This document shows, in pieces, positions 43,040-52,529 of a DNA stretch of 64,000 nt (the stretch's first letter is position 1; the number at the start of each line of letters is the position of its first letter). The stretch is taken from the NCBI GenBank assembly GCA_022826565.1, contig JAJDUP010000006.1:62001-126000 (forward strand). The letters are read 5' to 3'. The stretch comes from Gemmatimonadota bacterium (GTDB lineage: Bacteria > Gemmatimonadota > Gemmatimonadetes > Longimicrobiales > Gaopeijiaceae). A program made the position numbers and the translations under genes. The notes under the pieces are model-generated. The model saw only the letters and a program-made list of their open reading frames with translations. It was not told the DNA's origin and did not search any database.

Positions 43040-44653
43040 ATGGTTGTAGGTATTCCGTCGGAGATCAAGCATCACGAATACCGGGTTGCGCTGACGCCCG
43101 CGGGTGTGGAGACACTCGTGCAGGCGGGACAGGCGGTCCTGATCCAGGAGGGGGCCGGGAGGCACAGCGGGTTTACCGACGACTTCTATGTAGCGTCGGG
43201 GGCGGAGGTCGTGGACACGGCCGACGAGGTCTGGGCCCGCGCGGAAATGATCATGAAGGTCAAGGATCCGATCGCCCGCGAGTGGCCCCTGATGCGCGAC
43301 GGCCAGGTGATCTTCTGCTATTTCCACTTTGCCGCGTCCGAGACCCTCACGCGCGCGGTCATGACAAGCGGCGCGATTGCGATCGCCTACGAGACAGTCG
43401 GCCCCGAGGACGGAGACCTGCCTCTCCTCACGCCCATGAGCGAGGTGGCGGGACGGATGGCCATTCAACAGGGCGCGAAGTACCTGGAGCGGCCGGCCGG
43501 GGGCTCGGGGGTGCTCCTCGGGGGCGTTCCCGGCGTGCTGCCGGCCAAGGTGCTGATCATCGGCGGCGGGGTCGTGGGAACGCACGCCGCGCGGATGGCT
43601 GCCGGCCTGGGGGCGCGTGTGTCGATCATGGACGTCTCGCTGCAGCGGCTGCGCCATCTCTCGGAAACCATGCCCGCAAACGTGAACGTGTTGTTCTCGA
43701 CGCGATATGCGGTGCGCAAGCAGCTGCCGGACTCGGACCTGGTGGTCGGAGCGGTGCTGGTGCCGGGCAAGAAGGCGCCCATGCTCGTCAAGCGGAAGGA
43801 TCTCGCTTCGATGCGCCCGGGATCGGTGATCGTCGATGTTGCGGTCGACCAGGGAGGGTGTGTGGAGACCATCCGGCCCACCACGCACGAAGATCCGGTG
43901 TACGATGTCGACGGAATCATTCACTATGGGGTTTCCAACATCCCGGGCGCCGTTCCCCGGACCTCCACGCTCGCACTTACCAATGCGACGCTCCCCTACG
44001 CCCTGCAGCTCGCCACCCTGGGCTGGGAGGAGGCGTGCGCCGCCGACCCCGACCTCTACAGGGGCATCAATGTGGCCCGCGGCAAGGTAGCCCATCCCGG
44101 GGTTGCGGAGGCGTTCGGGATAAATTCCGAGGCGGTCATTCTGTCCTGTCTGGAGTGCGGCAGCGACATCGCCGAGGGTGTTGAAACGCTTCGGGCGGGA
44201 GTCGAGGATGGACTCGGCTCAGTGCGATTCAAGCGGCTCTCCTCGAATCCCGACCTTCCGCTTCCCGCACGCGCGTCGCTCGAAGCCGCCGGGCACGACA
44301 TACGATGCTGCGAAGCTTTCACGCTGGATCCGGGTGGCATTCATGCGGTCCCCACCGGGCTGGTCATGGAGCTGCCGAAGGGGGTCGAGTGCCAGGTCCG
44401 CCCGCGCTCGGGACTCGCTGCGCGGCTGGGACTTACGTTACCCAACAGCCCCGGTACGATCGATCCCGACTACCGGGGAGAACTGCGTATTCTCGTACAG
44501 AATCTGGGCCCTGACAGAATCGATATTCGACGCGGAGCCCGGATCGCCCAGTTGGTCTTCAGCCGCTTCGTGGCCCCGTCCATCGACGAAACCGTTGCCG
44601 TTTCCGACACGGCAAGAGGCGAAAGCGGCTTTGGGAGTACCGGAGTGAATTGA
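43040..44653 (+). CDS. ald-dut: Alanine dehydrogenase-dUTPase fusion
   Basis: One 537-residue open frame. Residues 1 to about 362 are a complete alanine dehydrogenase: [10 protein letters not shown] (pyruvate Arg), [12 protein letters not shown] (Lys), FCYFHFAAS (His), Rossmann [20 protein letters not shown] and [10 protein letters not shown] (Asp). Residues about 395-537 are a complete trimeric-type dUTPase: motif 1 [10 protein letters not shown], motif 2 [12 protein letters not shown], motif 3 [14 protein letters not shown] with the catalytic Asp, motif 4 [10 protein letters not shown] and motif 5 [11 protein letters not shown] ~32-residue linker containing CLEC joins them. An in-frame GTG at 44222 ([15 protein letters not shown] if used) sits exactly where a free dUTPase would start, so internal initiation may yield dUTPase alone. 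A TAA in the +1 frame at 44121-44123, at the expected Ald end, suggests fusion by a one-base change or, less likely, a sequence error. Confidence 0.9.
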   Translation: MVVGIPSEIKHHEYRVALTPAGVETLVQAGQAVLIQEGAGRHSGFTDDFYVASGAEVVDTADEVWARAEMIMKVKDPIAREWPLMRDGQVIFCYFHFAASETLTRAVMTSGAIAIAYETVGPEDGDLPLLTPMSEVAGRMAIQQGAKYLERPAGGSGVLLGGVPGVLPAKVLIIGGGVVGTHAARMAAGLGARVSIMDVSLQRLRHLSETMPANVNVLFSTRYAVRKQLPDSDLVVGAVLVPGKKAPMLVKRKDLASMRPGSVIVDVAVDQGGCVETIRPTTHEDPVYDVDGIIHYGVSNIPGAVPRTSTLALTNATLPYALQLATLGWEEACAADPDLYRGINVARGKVAHPGVAEAFGINSEAVILSCLECGSDIAEGVETLRAGVEDGLGSVRFKRLSSNPDLPLPARASLEAAGHDIRCCEAFTLDPGGIHAVPTGLVMELPKGVECQVRPRSGLAARLGLTLPNSPGTIDPDYRGELRILVQNLGPDRIDIRRGARIAQLVFSRFVAPSIDETVAVSDTARGESGFGSTGVN

Positions 44654-44745
44654 GCGACAATACGGGCTAGGTTAGGTTCAAGCTATCTCTGTGCCCAAGA
44701 CGAAACCCCAACGCCCGGACCCGCGGGGGCGGAAAATGGAAAAAG

Positions 44746-45789
44746 TTGTCTCCAATCTCTAGTTGGTTCAGTTCCAAGCGGCTGGTTCCCACGAGCGATA
44801 TTGGTGTGGACCTGGGAACCGCCAACACCCTGGTTTGCGTGCGTGGAGAGGGCGTCGTCCTGAACGAGCCGTCCGTGGTCGCCGTGGAACGGGGGACGAA
44901 GCACATAATGAGCGTCGGCCTCGAGGCCAAGCGCATGCTGGGTCGCACCCCGGACGGAATCGATGCGGTTCGTCCCCTGCGAGATGGAGTGATCGCGGAC
45001 GTGGACGTGACGGAGTTGATGCTCCGCCATTTCCTGAAGCAGGTAATGGCCAAACGGATCTTCCGCATCAAGCCTCGGGTTGTAGTCGGTGTGCCCTCGG
45101 GGATTACCGAGCTCGAGCGGCGCGCCGTCCGGTCGTCGGCACAGGCGGCCGGGGCAAACGAAGTGTACATGGTGGCCGAGCCGATGGCAGCGGCGATCGG
45201 TGTGGGGCTTCCCATCGACACGCCGCGGGGCAACATGGTGATCGATATCGGTGGAGGGACCACGGAAATCGCGGTGATCGCACTCGCCGGAATCGTGTCC
45301 GACACATCGATACGGATCGGCGGGGACGAGCTCGACCACTGCATCGTGACCTTCCTCCGCAAGAACTACAATCTGCTGGTGGGAGAGCCCACCGCCGAGG
45401 CCATCAAGATGCAGATCGGGTCGGCGATGGACACCGGTGAAGAGCGCGAGATGGAGGTCAAGGGCAGGGACCTGGTTTCCGGGATTCCGAAGATGATCAT
45501 GATTCATTCCCAGGAAATCAGGGAGTGCATCCAGGAGCCGATTCGGCAGATCGTTCAGGCGGTGCGCTCGGCTCTCGAGATCACGCCGCCGGAGCTCGCC
45601 TCGGACATCGTCGACTTCGGCATTGTGATGACCGGCGGCGGTGCCCTGATCCGGGGACTGGACAAGCTCATCGCGCTTGAGACCAACCTTCCGATCCATG
45701 TAGACGAAGAACCGATGACATGTGTAGTCCGGGGAACCAACACCGTCCTCGAGGACTTCCCGAAGTTCCGTTCGATCGTAACCGCTTGA
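44746..45789 (+). CDS. mreB: Rod shape-determining protein MreB
   Basis: A 347-residue actin homologue: SDIGVDLGTANTLVCVRGEG (phosphate 1), VVGVPSGITELERRAVRSSA, EPMAAAIGVGLPI, VIDIGGGTTEIAVIALAG (phosphate 2), GGDELDHCIVTFLRKNYNLL and MTGGGALIRGLDKLI (adenosine). It forms membrane-bound filaments guiding lateral wall synthesis by RodA-PBP2. The start is TTG at 44746 by alignment; the upstream ATG is out of frame. The preceding 92 bp contain a GCTATCTC sequence that could be a -10, but no convincing -35. Confidence 0.97.
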   Translation: MSPISSWFSSKRLVPTSDIGVDLGTANTLVCVRGEGVVLNEPSVVAVERGTKHIMSVGLEAKRMLGRTPDGIDAVRPLRDGVIADVDVTELMLRHFLKQVMAKRIFRIKPRVVVGVPSGITELERRAVRSSAQAAGANEVYMVAEPMAAAIGVGLPIDTPRGNMVIDIGGGTTEIAVIALAGIVSDTSIRIGGDELDHCIVTFLRKNYNLLVGEPTAEAIKMQIGSAMDTGEEREMEVKGRDLVSGIPKMIMIHSQEIRECIQEPIRQIVQAVRSALEITPPELASDIVDFGIVMTGGGALIRGLDKLIALETNLPIHVDEEPMTCVVRGTNTVLEDFPKFRSIVTA

Positions 45790-45851
45790 GGCGGCAGGAA
45801 TGACCTGGGCGGCCGGGAGGTAGCCGCGGCGTACAACGGGTGGAAAGCTAG

Positions 45852-46724
45852 ATGGCACGATTGGATTTCATGTTCGGCCGGGCACGCTCGAGGGGGCTGT
45901 TGTCCGCGCTCGGCATGATACTCCTCTCACTGATTGCCGTCTTTCTGCCCGCTGGTGCCCAGCAGCGGATAGGCCACGCCTTGAGGGAGTCGCTCCTCAA
46001 GCCGTTCGTCGAGGTCCATGTCGCGATCACTCAGGTCCGGTCAAGGGCCCGTGACTATGACATTCTCAGGGCTCAGATGGACTCGGCGATGGGGTTGTTG
46101 GCAAACCACAGGACTCTGGCCGAGGAGAACCGGCAGCTCAGATCGATTATGTCGCTTGCCGACCGGCCGGAGGTCAGGTACATCCCGGCCGCGATCACGC
46201 GGCAGACGACATCGGGATCCGCCAGCGTGTTCAGGGTCGGCGTCGGTGCCCAACAGGGCGTGCCCCCCTTCAGTGCCGTGGTCACCGACGGCGGCCTGCT
46301 TGGCCAGGTGCAGCAGGTCTATACCGGTTACGCCCTGGCGTTCGACTGGTCGCATCCCGGTTTCCGCGCGTCCGCGATGACGACGGACGGATTCAATCAC
46401 GGCATCATCGAAACCGAGCAGGGCCAGTTCCGCGAGCAGGACCGCCTTGTGATCCGGGGCGTCCACTTTCTCTCGGAGCTGGATCCCGGTACGGAGATCC
46501 TGACCTCGGGCCGCGGGGGGACGTTCCCGCGAGGCGTGCGCATCGGTTGGGTGGCCGGTGTCGCGGAGACTCGAGCGGGCTGGAGTAAGAGCTATTACGT
46601 GACACCGGCCGTGTACCCGGGTGCCGTGACCTATGCAGCCGTGGCCGTCACGACACCTGACCTTGCGACCGATACCTCCGTCGTCGGGATGCCCGGGGAT
46701 TCAGCAACCGCTGGTTCCCCATGA
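45852..46724 (+). CDS. mreC: Rod shape-determining protein MreC
   Basis: A 290-residue protein with one N-terminal membrane segment (about residues 15-34), a coiled coil (ARDYDILRAQMDSAMGLLANHRTLAEENRQLRS, given in part) and beta-rich periplasmic domains (VFRVGVGAQQGVPPFSAVV, VTDGGLLGQVQQVY, ILTSGRGGTFPRGVRIGWV). It links MreB to the periplasmic wall enzymes. ATG start; stop overlaps mreD. Confidence 0.95.
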   Translation: MARLDFMFGRARSRGLLSALGMILLSLIAVFLPAGAQQRIGHALRESLLKPFVEVHVAITQVRSRARDYDILRAQMDSAMGLLANHRTLAEENRQLRSIMSLADRPEVRYIPAAITRQTTSGSASVFRVGVGAQQGVPPFSAVVTDGGLLGQVQQVYTGYALAFDWSHPGFRASAMTTDGFNHGIIETEQGQFREQDRLVIRGVHFLSELDPGTEILTSGRGGTFPRGVRIGWVAGVAETRAGWSKSYYVTPAVYPGAVTYAAVAVTTPDLATDTSVVGMPGDSATAGSP

Positions 46725-47194
46725 CGCTCAGGGTCGCGACGCTTACAGCGAGCCTGATCCTGGTCCATCTCACGCTGCGCGTCGCCCTCGGCCTCGGCAA
46801 CGAAGCACCCGATCTGTTTCTCATCGCGGTCCTGATCGGCAGCCGCCACCTGAGCCTCGGGGCAGGGGCCGCCCTGGGGTTCGGGGTGGGCCTCATCGAG
46901 GATTCCTTCGCCATGAGCTCCTTCGGTGCCACGGTCTTTGCCTTGACCGTGGCGGGAACCGCCGGAGCGCAGACCCGACATCTGTTCGTGGGGAATTCCT
47001 GGACCTTTCTGATCTGCTACTTCGGTCTCGGGAAGTTGATTCGCGATCTTCTCTCCTGGCTGGCGTCGGATCCCGCCATCCGGAGTACCTTTAGCGATCA
47101 GTTCGCATTCGAGTCGCCGCTCCTGGCGCTCTACGCCGGGGTGGTCGGCACGCTCATATCCCTACTGGCGCTGAGGGGAACGTTGCGCGGATGA
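46721..47194 (+). CDS. mreD: Rod shape-determining protein MreD
   Basis: A 157-residue polytopic membrane protein with about five hydrophobic segments (TASLILVHLTLRVALGLG, LFLIAVLIGSRHL, LGFGVGLIEDSFAMSSFGAT). Weakly conserved family; the call rests on size, topology, the EDSF motif and position between mreC and mrdA. ATGA overlaps on both sides. Confidence 0.9.
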   Translation: MTLRVATLTASLILVHLTLRVALGLGNEAPDLFLIAVLIGSRHLSLGAGAALGFGVGLIEDSFAMSSFGATVFALTVAGTAGAQTRHLFVGNSWTFLICYFGLGKLIRDLLSWLASDPAIRSTFSDQFAFESPLLALYAGVVGTLISLLALRGTLRG

Positions 47195-49038
47195 GAGTAT
47201 CCCAACATCACAGAAGAAACATCAGGGCACGGCGAGCCAGGATCGTGGTTGCCTCCCTGCTCGGCCTGCTGGTTGTGGTGTTCTTCCGGGCCCAGGTGTA
47301 TCGGGCATCCGACTGGGGCCTCCAGGCCGATTCGAACCGCTTGCGACCGCTCACGCTGCCTCCACCGCGCGGAACCATACGCGATCGGACCGGCCGGCCG
47401 CTTGCCGACAATACCACGGGATACTCGGTTTCGATCCTCTCCGCGTCACCCGACTCGATGATGTCCTCCCTGAATCGGGTGCGGGAACACCTTGAGATCG
47501 GCGACAGCCGGCTCGCGAGCGCTCTGCAGCAGATCGAGGACCGGAGTCCCCGCCCGATCCTCCTGTCCGTCGACGCTTCGTTCGACGCGGTCGCGGCCCT
47601 GGAAGAGCGTGGCTCCGCCTTTCCGCGACTGTTGATCGAAACTCGTCCCAAACGGCGCTATCCGGCCGGAGAGGTAGGCGCGCACATCGTCGGCAGCGTG
47701 GGGGAGATCAATCAGCAGGAGTTGGATTCGGAGCAGTTCGAGGGAGCGCAGCCAGGGCTGATCGTCGGCCGGTCGGGGATCGAATGGCAGTACGAATCCA
47801 TCCTGCGGGGACAGCCCGGCGTCCGATACGTGGAGGTCGACGCATCGGGACGGATCGTCGGCTCTCATCGGGGGTTCCGGAGGGTGGAGGAGCAGCCCGG
47901 CGGCGATCTGGACCTGCACCTGGACCTGGACCTCATGGAATGGATCCATCACATCTTTCCGGAGGGCCTGGGGGGCGCGGTCGTGGCGCTCGATGTCGAG
48001 ACCGGCGGGATTCTGGCGCTCTACGCAACGCCCAGCTACGACCCGAACGTGTTCGCGGGCGTGGTGGATCAGGAGGAATGGCGTCGGCTGAGCCAGGATC
48101 CGGCGAGCCCGCTCTTCAACAGGGCCATTACGGCCAAGTATCCTCCGGGATCGCCGATGAAGCTGGTCACCGCGCTCATTGGTCTGGAGACCGGAGTCAT
48201 CAGCCCGACGGACCGGATGCCCGTTGCGTGCGGCGGGAGCTACTACTACGGGGGACGGCTGTGGCGGTGCTGGGAAGAGGAAGGGCACGGTTCACTGGAT
48301 CTCACCGGCGCCATCAAGAACTCCTGCAACGTGTACTTCTACCAGGTTGCCCTCCGCATCGGCTTGTTGCGAATGCTCGAACGCGTCAACCAGATGGGGT
48401 TCGGAGGGACCTGCGGAGTCGACTTGCCCGGAGAGACCGCCGGAACCTATCCCGAGGGCCCGGAGTACTGGGTACGGCGTTATGGCTACCGCCCCCGGGA
48501 GGGTGAGGTCCTCAATCTGGCGATTGGCCAGGGACCCATCGCACAGACCCCGCTGATGGTTGCCCAGTACTTTCTCGCCATCGCCCGTGACGGCTCGGCA
48601 CCGTCCCCCGCGATCTACCGCGATGCGCCGACGACGGAAGGGTTCCGCTTCGAGGTGTCCCAGGAGAACCTGGAAGTCATTCGAGAGGGACTGCGGGGGG
48701 TGACTGAGGCCGGCGGCACCGCCTACCTGTCCTCGCTGGAACACTTTGAAGTCCTCGGAAAGACCGGAACGGCCCAGAGCGTAGAGGGCAGTCCGAACCA
48801 CAGCTGGTTCGCGGCCAGCGTGGGACCGCGCGGAGGCGCGCCCGAGATCGTGATCGTGGCCCTGGTGCAGTTCGGTGGGAGCGGCTCCCAGGTCGCTGCC
48901 CCTCTGGTCTCCAAGACGGCCGATTTCTACCTGCGGGGTCAGCACGGGATACCGCGAGACACGATCCAGACCCTGCGCGAGTACTTCCAGGCTGGGCGAA
49001 ACACCGCCTGGGCGCTCCCGGCGAACGAAGAGCGTTGA
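47191..49038 (+). CDS. mrdA: Penicillin-binding protein 2 (rod-complex transpeptidase)
   Basis: A 615-residue class B PBP. One N-terminal membrane segment (VVASLLGLLVVVFFRAQVY), pedestal domain (PPRGTIRDRTGRPLADNTTG, GRSGIEWQYESILRGQPG), and transpeptidase with SPMK (Ser321, Lys324), SCN in IKNSCNVYFYQVALRIG and KTG in LGKTGTAQSVEG. It crosslinks peptidoglycan with RodA during elongation. ATG overlaps the mreD stop; the rodA TTG overlaps its stop (TTGA). Confidence 0.96.
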   Translation: MRVSQHHRRNIRARRARIVVASLLGLLVVVFFRAQVYRASDWGLQADSNRLRPLTLPPPRGTIRDRTGRPLADNTTGYSVSILSASPDSMMSSLNRVREHLEIGDSRLASALQQIEDRSPRPILLSVDASFDAVAALEERGSAFPRLLIETRPKRRYPAGEVGAHIVGSVGEINQQELDSEQFEGAQPGLIVGRSGIEWQYESILRGQPGVRYVEVDASGRIVGSHRGFRRVEEQPGGDLDLHLDLDLMEWIHHIFPEGLGGAVVALDVETGGILALYATPSYDPNVFAGVVDQEEWRRLSQDPASPLFNRAITAKYPPGSPMKLVTALIGLETGVISPTDRMPVACGGSYYYGGRLWRCWEEEGHGSLDLTGAIKNSCNVYFYQVALRIGLLRMLERVNQMGFGGTCGVDLPGETAGTYPEGPEYWVRRYGYRPREGEVLNLAIGQGPIAQTPLMVAQYFLAIARDGSAPSPAIYRDAPTTEGFRFEVSQENLEVIREGLRGVTEAGGTAYLSSLEHFEVLGKTGTAQSVEGSPNHSWFAASVGPRGGAPEIVIVALVQFGGSGSQVAAPLVSKTADFYLRGQHGIPRDTIQTLREYFQAGRNTAWALPANEER

Positions 49039-50267
49039 CTCTGGATCTCCCCTGGATCCGGCATTGGCGGTTCACGGCCTGCATGCTGTTGCTGTGCCTG
49101 TTTGGCGTGGCGATGATCTATTCCGCCGGAGTCAAGAATATTCCCAGCCCGTCCCTGGAGCGAATCTGGATCCGCCAGACGGTGGTGCTGCTCGGGTCGA
49201 TCGTCGTGCTGATCGTACTTTCCCGGATCCCGGCGCGCTGGTTCGAATGGCTGGCGATGCCGCTGTACATCGTGTCCACCGCGGTGTTGGCCGTGACGCT
49301 GGTCGTCGGAACCGGTTCGGGGGCGGCGGAGGGCGTCAGGTCGTTCATCCGGATCGCGGGGTTCCAGTTCCAGCCGGCGGAAGCGGCCAAGGTCGTCACC
49401 GCGCTGGCGCTCGCCAAGCTCCTTGCCGGGCAACGGGAAGGCCCCGCGTACCTGCGGGACCTGGTCAAGCCGATGGCGCTGGTGGCACTGCCACTGGCCC
49501 TCGTCGTCCTGCAGCCGGACCTCGGAACTGCCCTGGCCTTCATCGGGATGCTCTTCGCGGCGATCTACTGGGCAGGCACGTCCTGGCAGCTCATACTCTT
49601 TGCGGCGTCCCCCGGGTTCGCCCTCATCCTGTCGTTCGACACGCGCCTGTGGTCCGCGTACATCGTCCTGCTGGTCGTCGCGTTGTATCTGCATCGGTAT
49701 CGGCTCTACCTGGTGGAGTCGCTGAGCGTCGTCATCGCCAATCTGGCGGCGGGCGCGATTGCCCAGCCCCTCTGGAACTCTCTGGCCCAGTACCAGAGGA
49801 ACCGAATCCTGGTCTTCCTCGATCAGGAGATCGATCCGCAGGGAGCCGGCTGGCAGCTCCTTCAGTCGAAGGTGGCGGTCGGGAGCGGTGGTGTGCTTGG
49901 CAAGGGCTTCACACTGGGCACCCAGAAGCGTCTCAACTTCCTTCCGGAGCAACACACCGACTTCATTTTCAGCGTCGTGGGAGAGGAACTGGGGTTTCTG
50001 GGGACCTCGCTGACACTGCTGCTGTTCGGCTATCTCTTCTTTCGGATGATCCGCATGGCCGAGGGCCTCGATCCTTTTTCCGGCCTGTTCATCTTCGCTA
50101 TACTGGGAACCTGGCTCACACATGTCATCGTCAATGTGGGAATGACGATAGGGGTCGTTCCCATAACGGGGATTCCGCTGCCGTTCATCAGCTACGGAGG
50201 TTCGTTCCTCCTGATGGCGTGGGTGGCCGCGGCCATCATCGTGACGATGGCCAGAGATGCCCGCTGA
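49035..50267 (+). CDS. rodA: Peptidoglycan glycosyltransferase RodA (SEDS family)
   Basis: A 410-residue polytopic protein with about ten membrane segments. SEDS hallmarks: GVRSFIRIAGFQFQPAEAAK, LVVLQPDLGTALAFIGM with the conserved Asp, GKGFTLGTQKRLNFLPEQHTDFIFSVVGEELGF and the final GIPLPFISYGGSFLLMAWVA. It polymerises lipid II with PBP2. TTG start coupled to mrdA. Last gene of the mreBCD-mrdA-rodA cluster. Confidence 0.96.
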   Translation: MTLDLPWIRHWRFTACMLLLCLFGVAMIYSAGVKNIPSPSLERIWIRQTVVLLGSIVVLIVLSRIPARWFEWLAMPLYIVSTAVLAVTLVVGTGSGAAEGVRSFIRIAGFQFQPAEAAKVVTALALAKLLAGQREGPAYLRDLVKPMALVALPLALVVLQPDLGTALAFIGMLFAAIYWAGTSWQLILFAASPGFALILSFDTRLWSAYIVLLVVALYLHRYRLYLVESLSVVIANLAAGAIAQPLWNSLAQYQRNRILVFLDQEIDPQGAGWQLLQSKVAVGSGGVLGKGFTLGTQKRLNFLPEQHTDFIFSVVGEELGFLGTSLTLLLFGYLFFRMIRMAEGLDPFSGLFIFAILGTWLTHVIVNVGMTIGVVPITGIPLPFISYGGSFLLMAWVAAAIIVTMARDAR

Positions 50268-50303
50268 CCCGACGGCGCATCCCGAAAGCGAGGGCTGACT
50301 ACA

Positions 50304-51161
50304 TTGGCCTGGTTCAGCAAGCAGAAGAAGCGCCTGACTTCGGAAGGGCGGCGGGATCTTCCCCGCGATGTCTTCAGAAAGTGCGACGGATGCGGCGAGA
50401 TCCTGTACCGGGAGCGCCTGGAACAGAACCTGGGCGTCTGCCCGGAGTGCGGAAGCCACTTCCGCATTTCAGCCGGACAGTATGTGGAGCTGCTCGCCGA
50501 TGCCGATTCCTTCGAGGAGGCCGATGGGGACATGACGAGCGGTGATCCGCTCGCTTTCTCCGATCTGAAGGACTACGGCGACCGTCTCGCAGCCGCGAAG
50601 AAACGCACGGGCCGGGCCGAAGCCGTAATCACCGGAAGGGCGCGTATCGAGGGCATCCCTGCGGTTCTTGCCGTCATGGATTTCAGCTTTATCGGAGGGT
50701 CGATGGGCTCGGTGGTAGGGGAGAAGATCGCCCGCGCCGGACGCGACGCCCTCGACGGCGACCTTCCCCTGATCGTGGTGAGCGCTTCCGGCGGCGCGCG
50801 GATGATGGAGGGGATCTACTCGCTCATGCAGATGGCCAAGACGTCGGCGGTCCTGGCCCGCATGCACGAGCGCGGCCTCCCGTACATTTCGGTGCTGACC
50901 GACCCCACAACCGGCGGCGTGACGGCCTCCTATGCGATGTTGGGCGACGTCAACCTGGCCGAGCCCGGCGCGCTGATCGGCTTCGCGGGTCCGCGGGTGA
51001 TCGGGGAGACCATCAAGCAGGAGCTCCCGCCCGGCTTCCAGAGCGCCGAATTCCTCGAAGAGCACGGAATGGTCGACCGGGTTGTGGACCGCCGCGAGCT
51101 CAAGAGCGCCATCGCCCAGCTGCTGCGGCATACGCGGGAAGGGTGGAGACCCTGGGGCTGA
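50304..51161 (+). CDS. accD: Acetyl-CoA carboxylase carboxyltransferase subunit beta
   Basis: A 285-residue protein with an N-terminal zinc ribbon (Cys27, Cys30, Cys46, Cys49) and the carboxyltransferase fold: GSMGSVVGEKIARAGRDAL, VVSASGGARMMEGIYSLMQMAKT, DPTTGGVTASYAMLGDVNLAEPGALIGFAG. With AccA it transfers CO2 from biotin to acetyl-CoA for fatty acid synthesis. TTG start with GAGGG nine bases upstream. folC follows with an overlap, the common accD-folC pairing. Confidence 0.97.
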   Translation: MAWFSKQKKRLTSEGRRDLPRDVFRKCDGCGEILYRERLEQNLGVCPECGSHFRISAGQYVELLADADSFEEADGDMTSGDPLAFSDLKDYGDRLAAAKKRTGRAEAVITGRARIEGIPAVLAVMDFSFIGGSMGSVVGEKIARAGRDALDGDLPLIVVSASGGARMMEGIYSLMQMAKTSAVLARMHERGLPYISVLTDPTTGGVTASYAMLGDVNLAEPGALIGFAGPRVIGETIKQELPPGFQSAEFLEEHGMVDRVVDRRELKSAIAQLLRHTREGWRPWG

Positions 51162-52498
51162 AGGGGCGCTCGCCCGGGGCAGGCCCGGCGGCTCCAGGTC
51201 CCGACCCGTTGATGGACGCCCTGTTCCCGGAGGCTCCCAGCGCGGTCGACTGGGGCCTCGACCGCATGGACGCCGCCCTGGCCGAACTGGGCGACCCCCA
51301 CCGCCGCTACCGCTGCCTGCACGTCGGAGGGACGAACGGAAAGGGGTCCGTCGCCTCGACCTGGGCCTCCGTGCTGCAGCGTGACGGCCGCCGGACGGGA
51401 CTGTACACCTCCCCTCACCTGTGTTCCTTCCGCGAGCGCATCATGGTGGATGGCAAGCCCGTCTCTGACGCGCGCCTGCACGCCGCCGCGACGCGGCTGC
51501 GGCCACTCGCCACCGCGCTCCGCATGTCCTTTTTCGAGGCGACGACCCTGCTCGCACTGACCGTCTTCGCCGAGGAGGAGGTGGATGCGGCGTGCATCGA
51601 GGTGGGGCTGGGCGGCCGGCTCGACGCCACCAACGTAATCCGGCCCGAGGTGTGCGCGATCACCAACGTTGCGCTGGACCACCAGGACTATCTGGGCGAC
51701 ACGCTCAAGGAGATCGCGGGCGAGAAGGCGGGGATCATCAAGCCGGGCGTGCCGGTCGCGACCGCGGAGAGCAGGCCGGCCGTGCTGAACGTGCTACGGG
51801 CCCGCGCGGCGGAAGTGGGCGCCCCCCTCCATCGCCTGGAGCCCTGGGAGGATATCACGGGCCTGCAGCTGGGCCCGCGCCGAACCCGCTTCGCCGTTCG
51901 TACCGCCGGGGGTGAGCTGCTGGAGCTCGAGACGCCGCTCCCGGGGGCCCACCAGGCCACCAATGCCGCACTGGCGGTCCGCGCCCTCCAACTCCTCTCG
52001 CGCCCCCCTTCGCGCGAGGCCATCGCGGCGGGCGTGGCGGGCGTCCAGTGGCCCGGCCGTGGCCAGATCCATCGCCTCGGCGACCACCTTTTCGTCTTCG
52101 ATGTCGCCCACAACGTCGCCGGGGTGGAAGCGCTGGTCCGCGTTCTCGGCAACCTGACCCCACCCCGGCCCCTCGTCCTCCTCGCCGGCATCCTGGGCGA
52201 CAAGGACTGGTCCCGGATGCTCCCCCCCCTGGTGGATCTCGCCGACCACGTTGTCTTCACCGTGCCCTCCTCCGCGCCCGCGGGGAGGAGCTGGGACCCC
52301 CGCGCGGTGGCGGCCCGCGTCTCACGTGGCACGCCGATCGAGGTGGAGGACGAAGTCGGTGCCGCACTCCGTCGGGCCACCAGCTGCGCTCCGGCCGGAA
52401 CGGTAGTCGTCACGGGTTCCTGCTTTACCGTGGGAGATGTCCTTCTCCTTCTCGGGCTCAGCCCGTTCGAGTCCGCCGACCCCATCCCCCGGCATTGA
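51143..52498 (+). CDS. folC: Dihydrofolate synthase / folylpolyglutamate synthase
   Basis: A 451-residue Mur-ligase-like enzyme: P-loop HVGGTNGKGSV at residues 60-70, YTSPHLCSFRERI, EVGLGGRLDATN, TNVALDHQDYLGDTLKEIAGEKAGI. It adds glutamate to dihydropteroate or folate. The GTG start at 51143 overlaps accD by 19 bp; ATG at 51212 (MDALFPEAPSAVDWGLDRM) is a good alternative since residues 1-23 are Gly/Pro-rich and not conserved. The stop overlaps the -35 of the hisS promoter. Confidence 0.95.
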   Translation: METLGLKGRSPGAGPAAPGPDPLMDALFPEAPSAVDWGLDRMDAALAELGDPHRRYRCLHVGGTNGKGSVASTWASVLQRDGRRTGLYTSPHLCSFRERIMVDGKPVSDARLHAAATRLRPLATALRMSFFEATTLLALTVFAEEEVDAACIEVGLGGRLDATNVIRPEVCAITNVALDHQDYLGDTLKEIAGEKAGIIKPGVPVATAESRPAVLNVLRARAAEVGAPLHRLEPWEDITGLQLGPRRTRFAVRTAGGELLELETPLPGAHQATNAALAVRALQLLSRPPSREAIAAGVAGVQWPGRGQIHRLGDHLFVFDVAHNVAGVEALVRVLGNLTPPRPLVLLAGILGDKDWSRMLPPLVDLADHVVFTVPSSAPAGRSWDPRAVAARVSRGTPIEVEDEVGAALRRATSCAPAGTVVVTGSCFTVGDVLLLLGLSPFESADPIPRH

Positions 52499-52522
52499 TA
52501 TTCCGCAGTCCCGGGTTAGATT
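52495..52522 (+). promoter_or_regulatory. Promoter giving a probable leaderless hisS transcript
   Basis: TTGATA (52495-52500) overlaps the folC stop, and TAGATT (52517-52522) follows after 16 bp. Only seven bases (52523-52529) lie between the -10 and the hisS ATG, so the transcript should begin at the start codon. No ribosome-binding site is visible upstream. Confidence 0.55.
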
Positions 52523-52529
52523 CGCCGCC

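Noticed and set aside
44650..44745. Promoter for mreB (TTGAGC-17-TAGGTT)
   Set aside because: The -10 matches consensus at only three of six positions; too weak to annotate, although GCTATCTC nearby could also serve.
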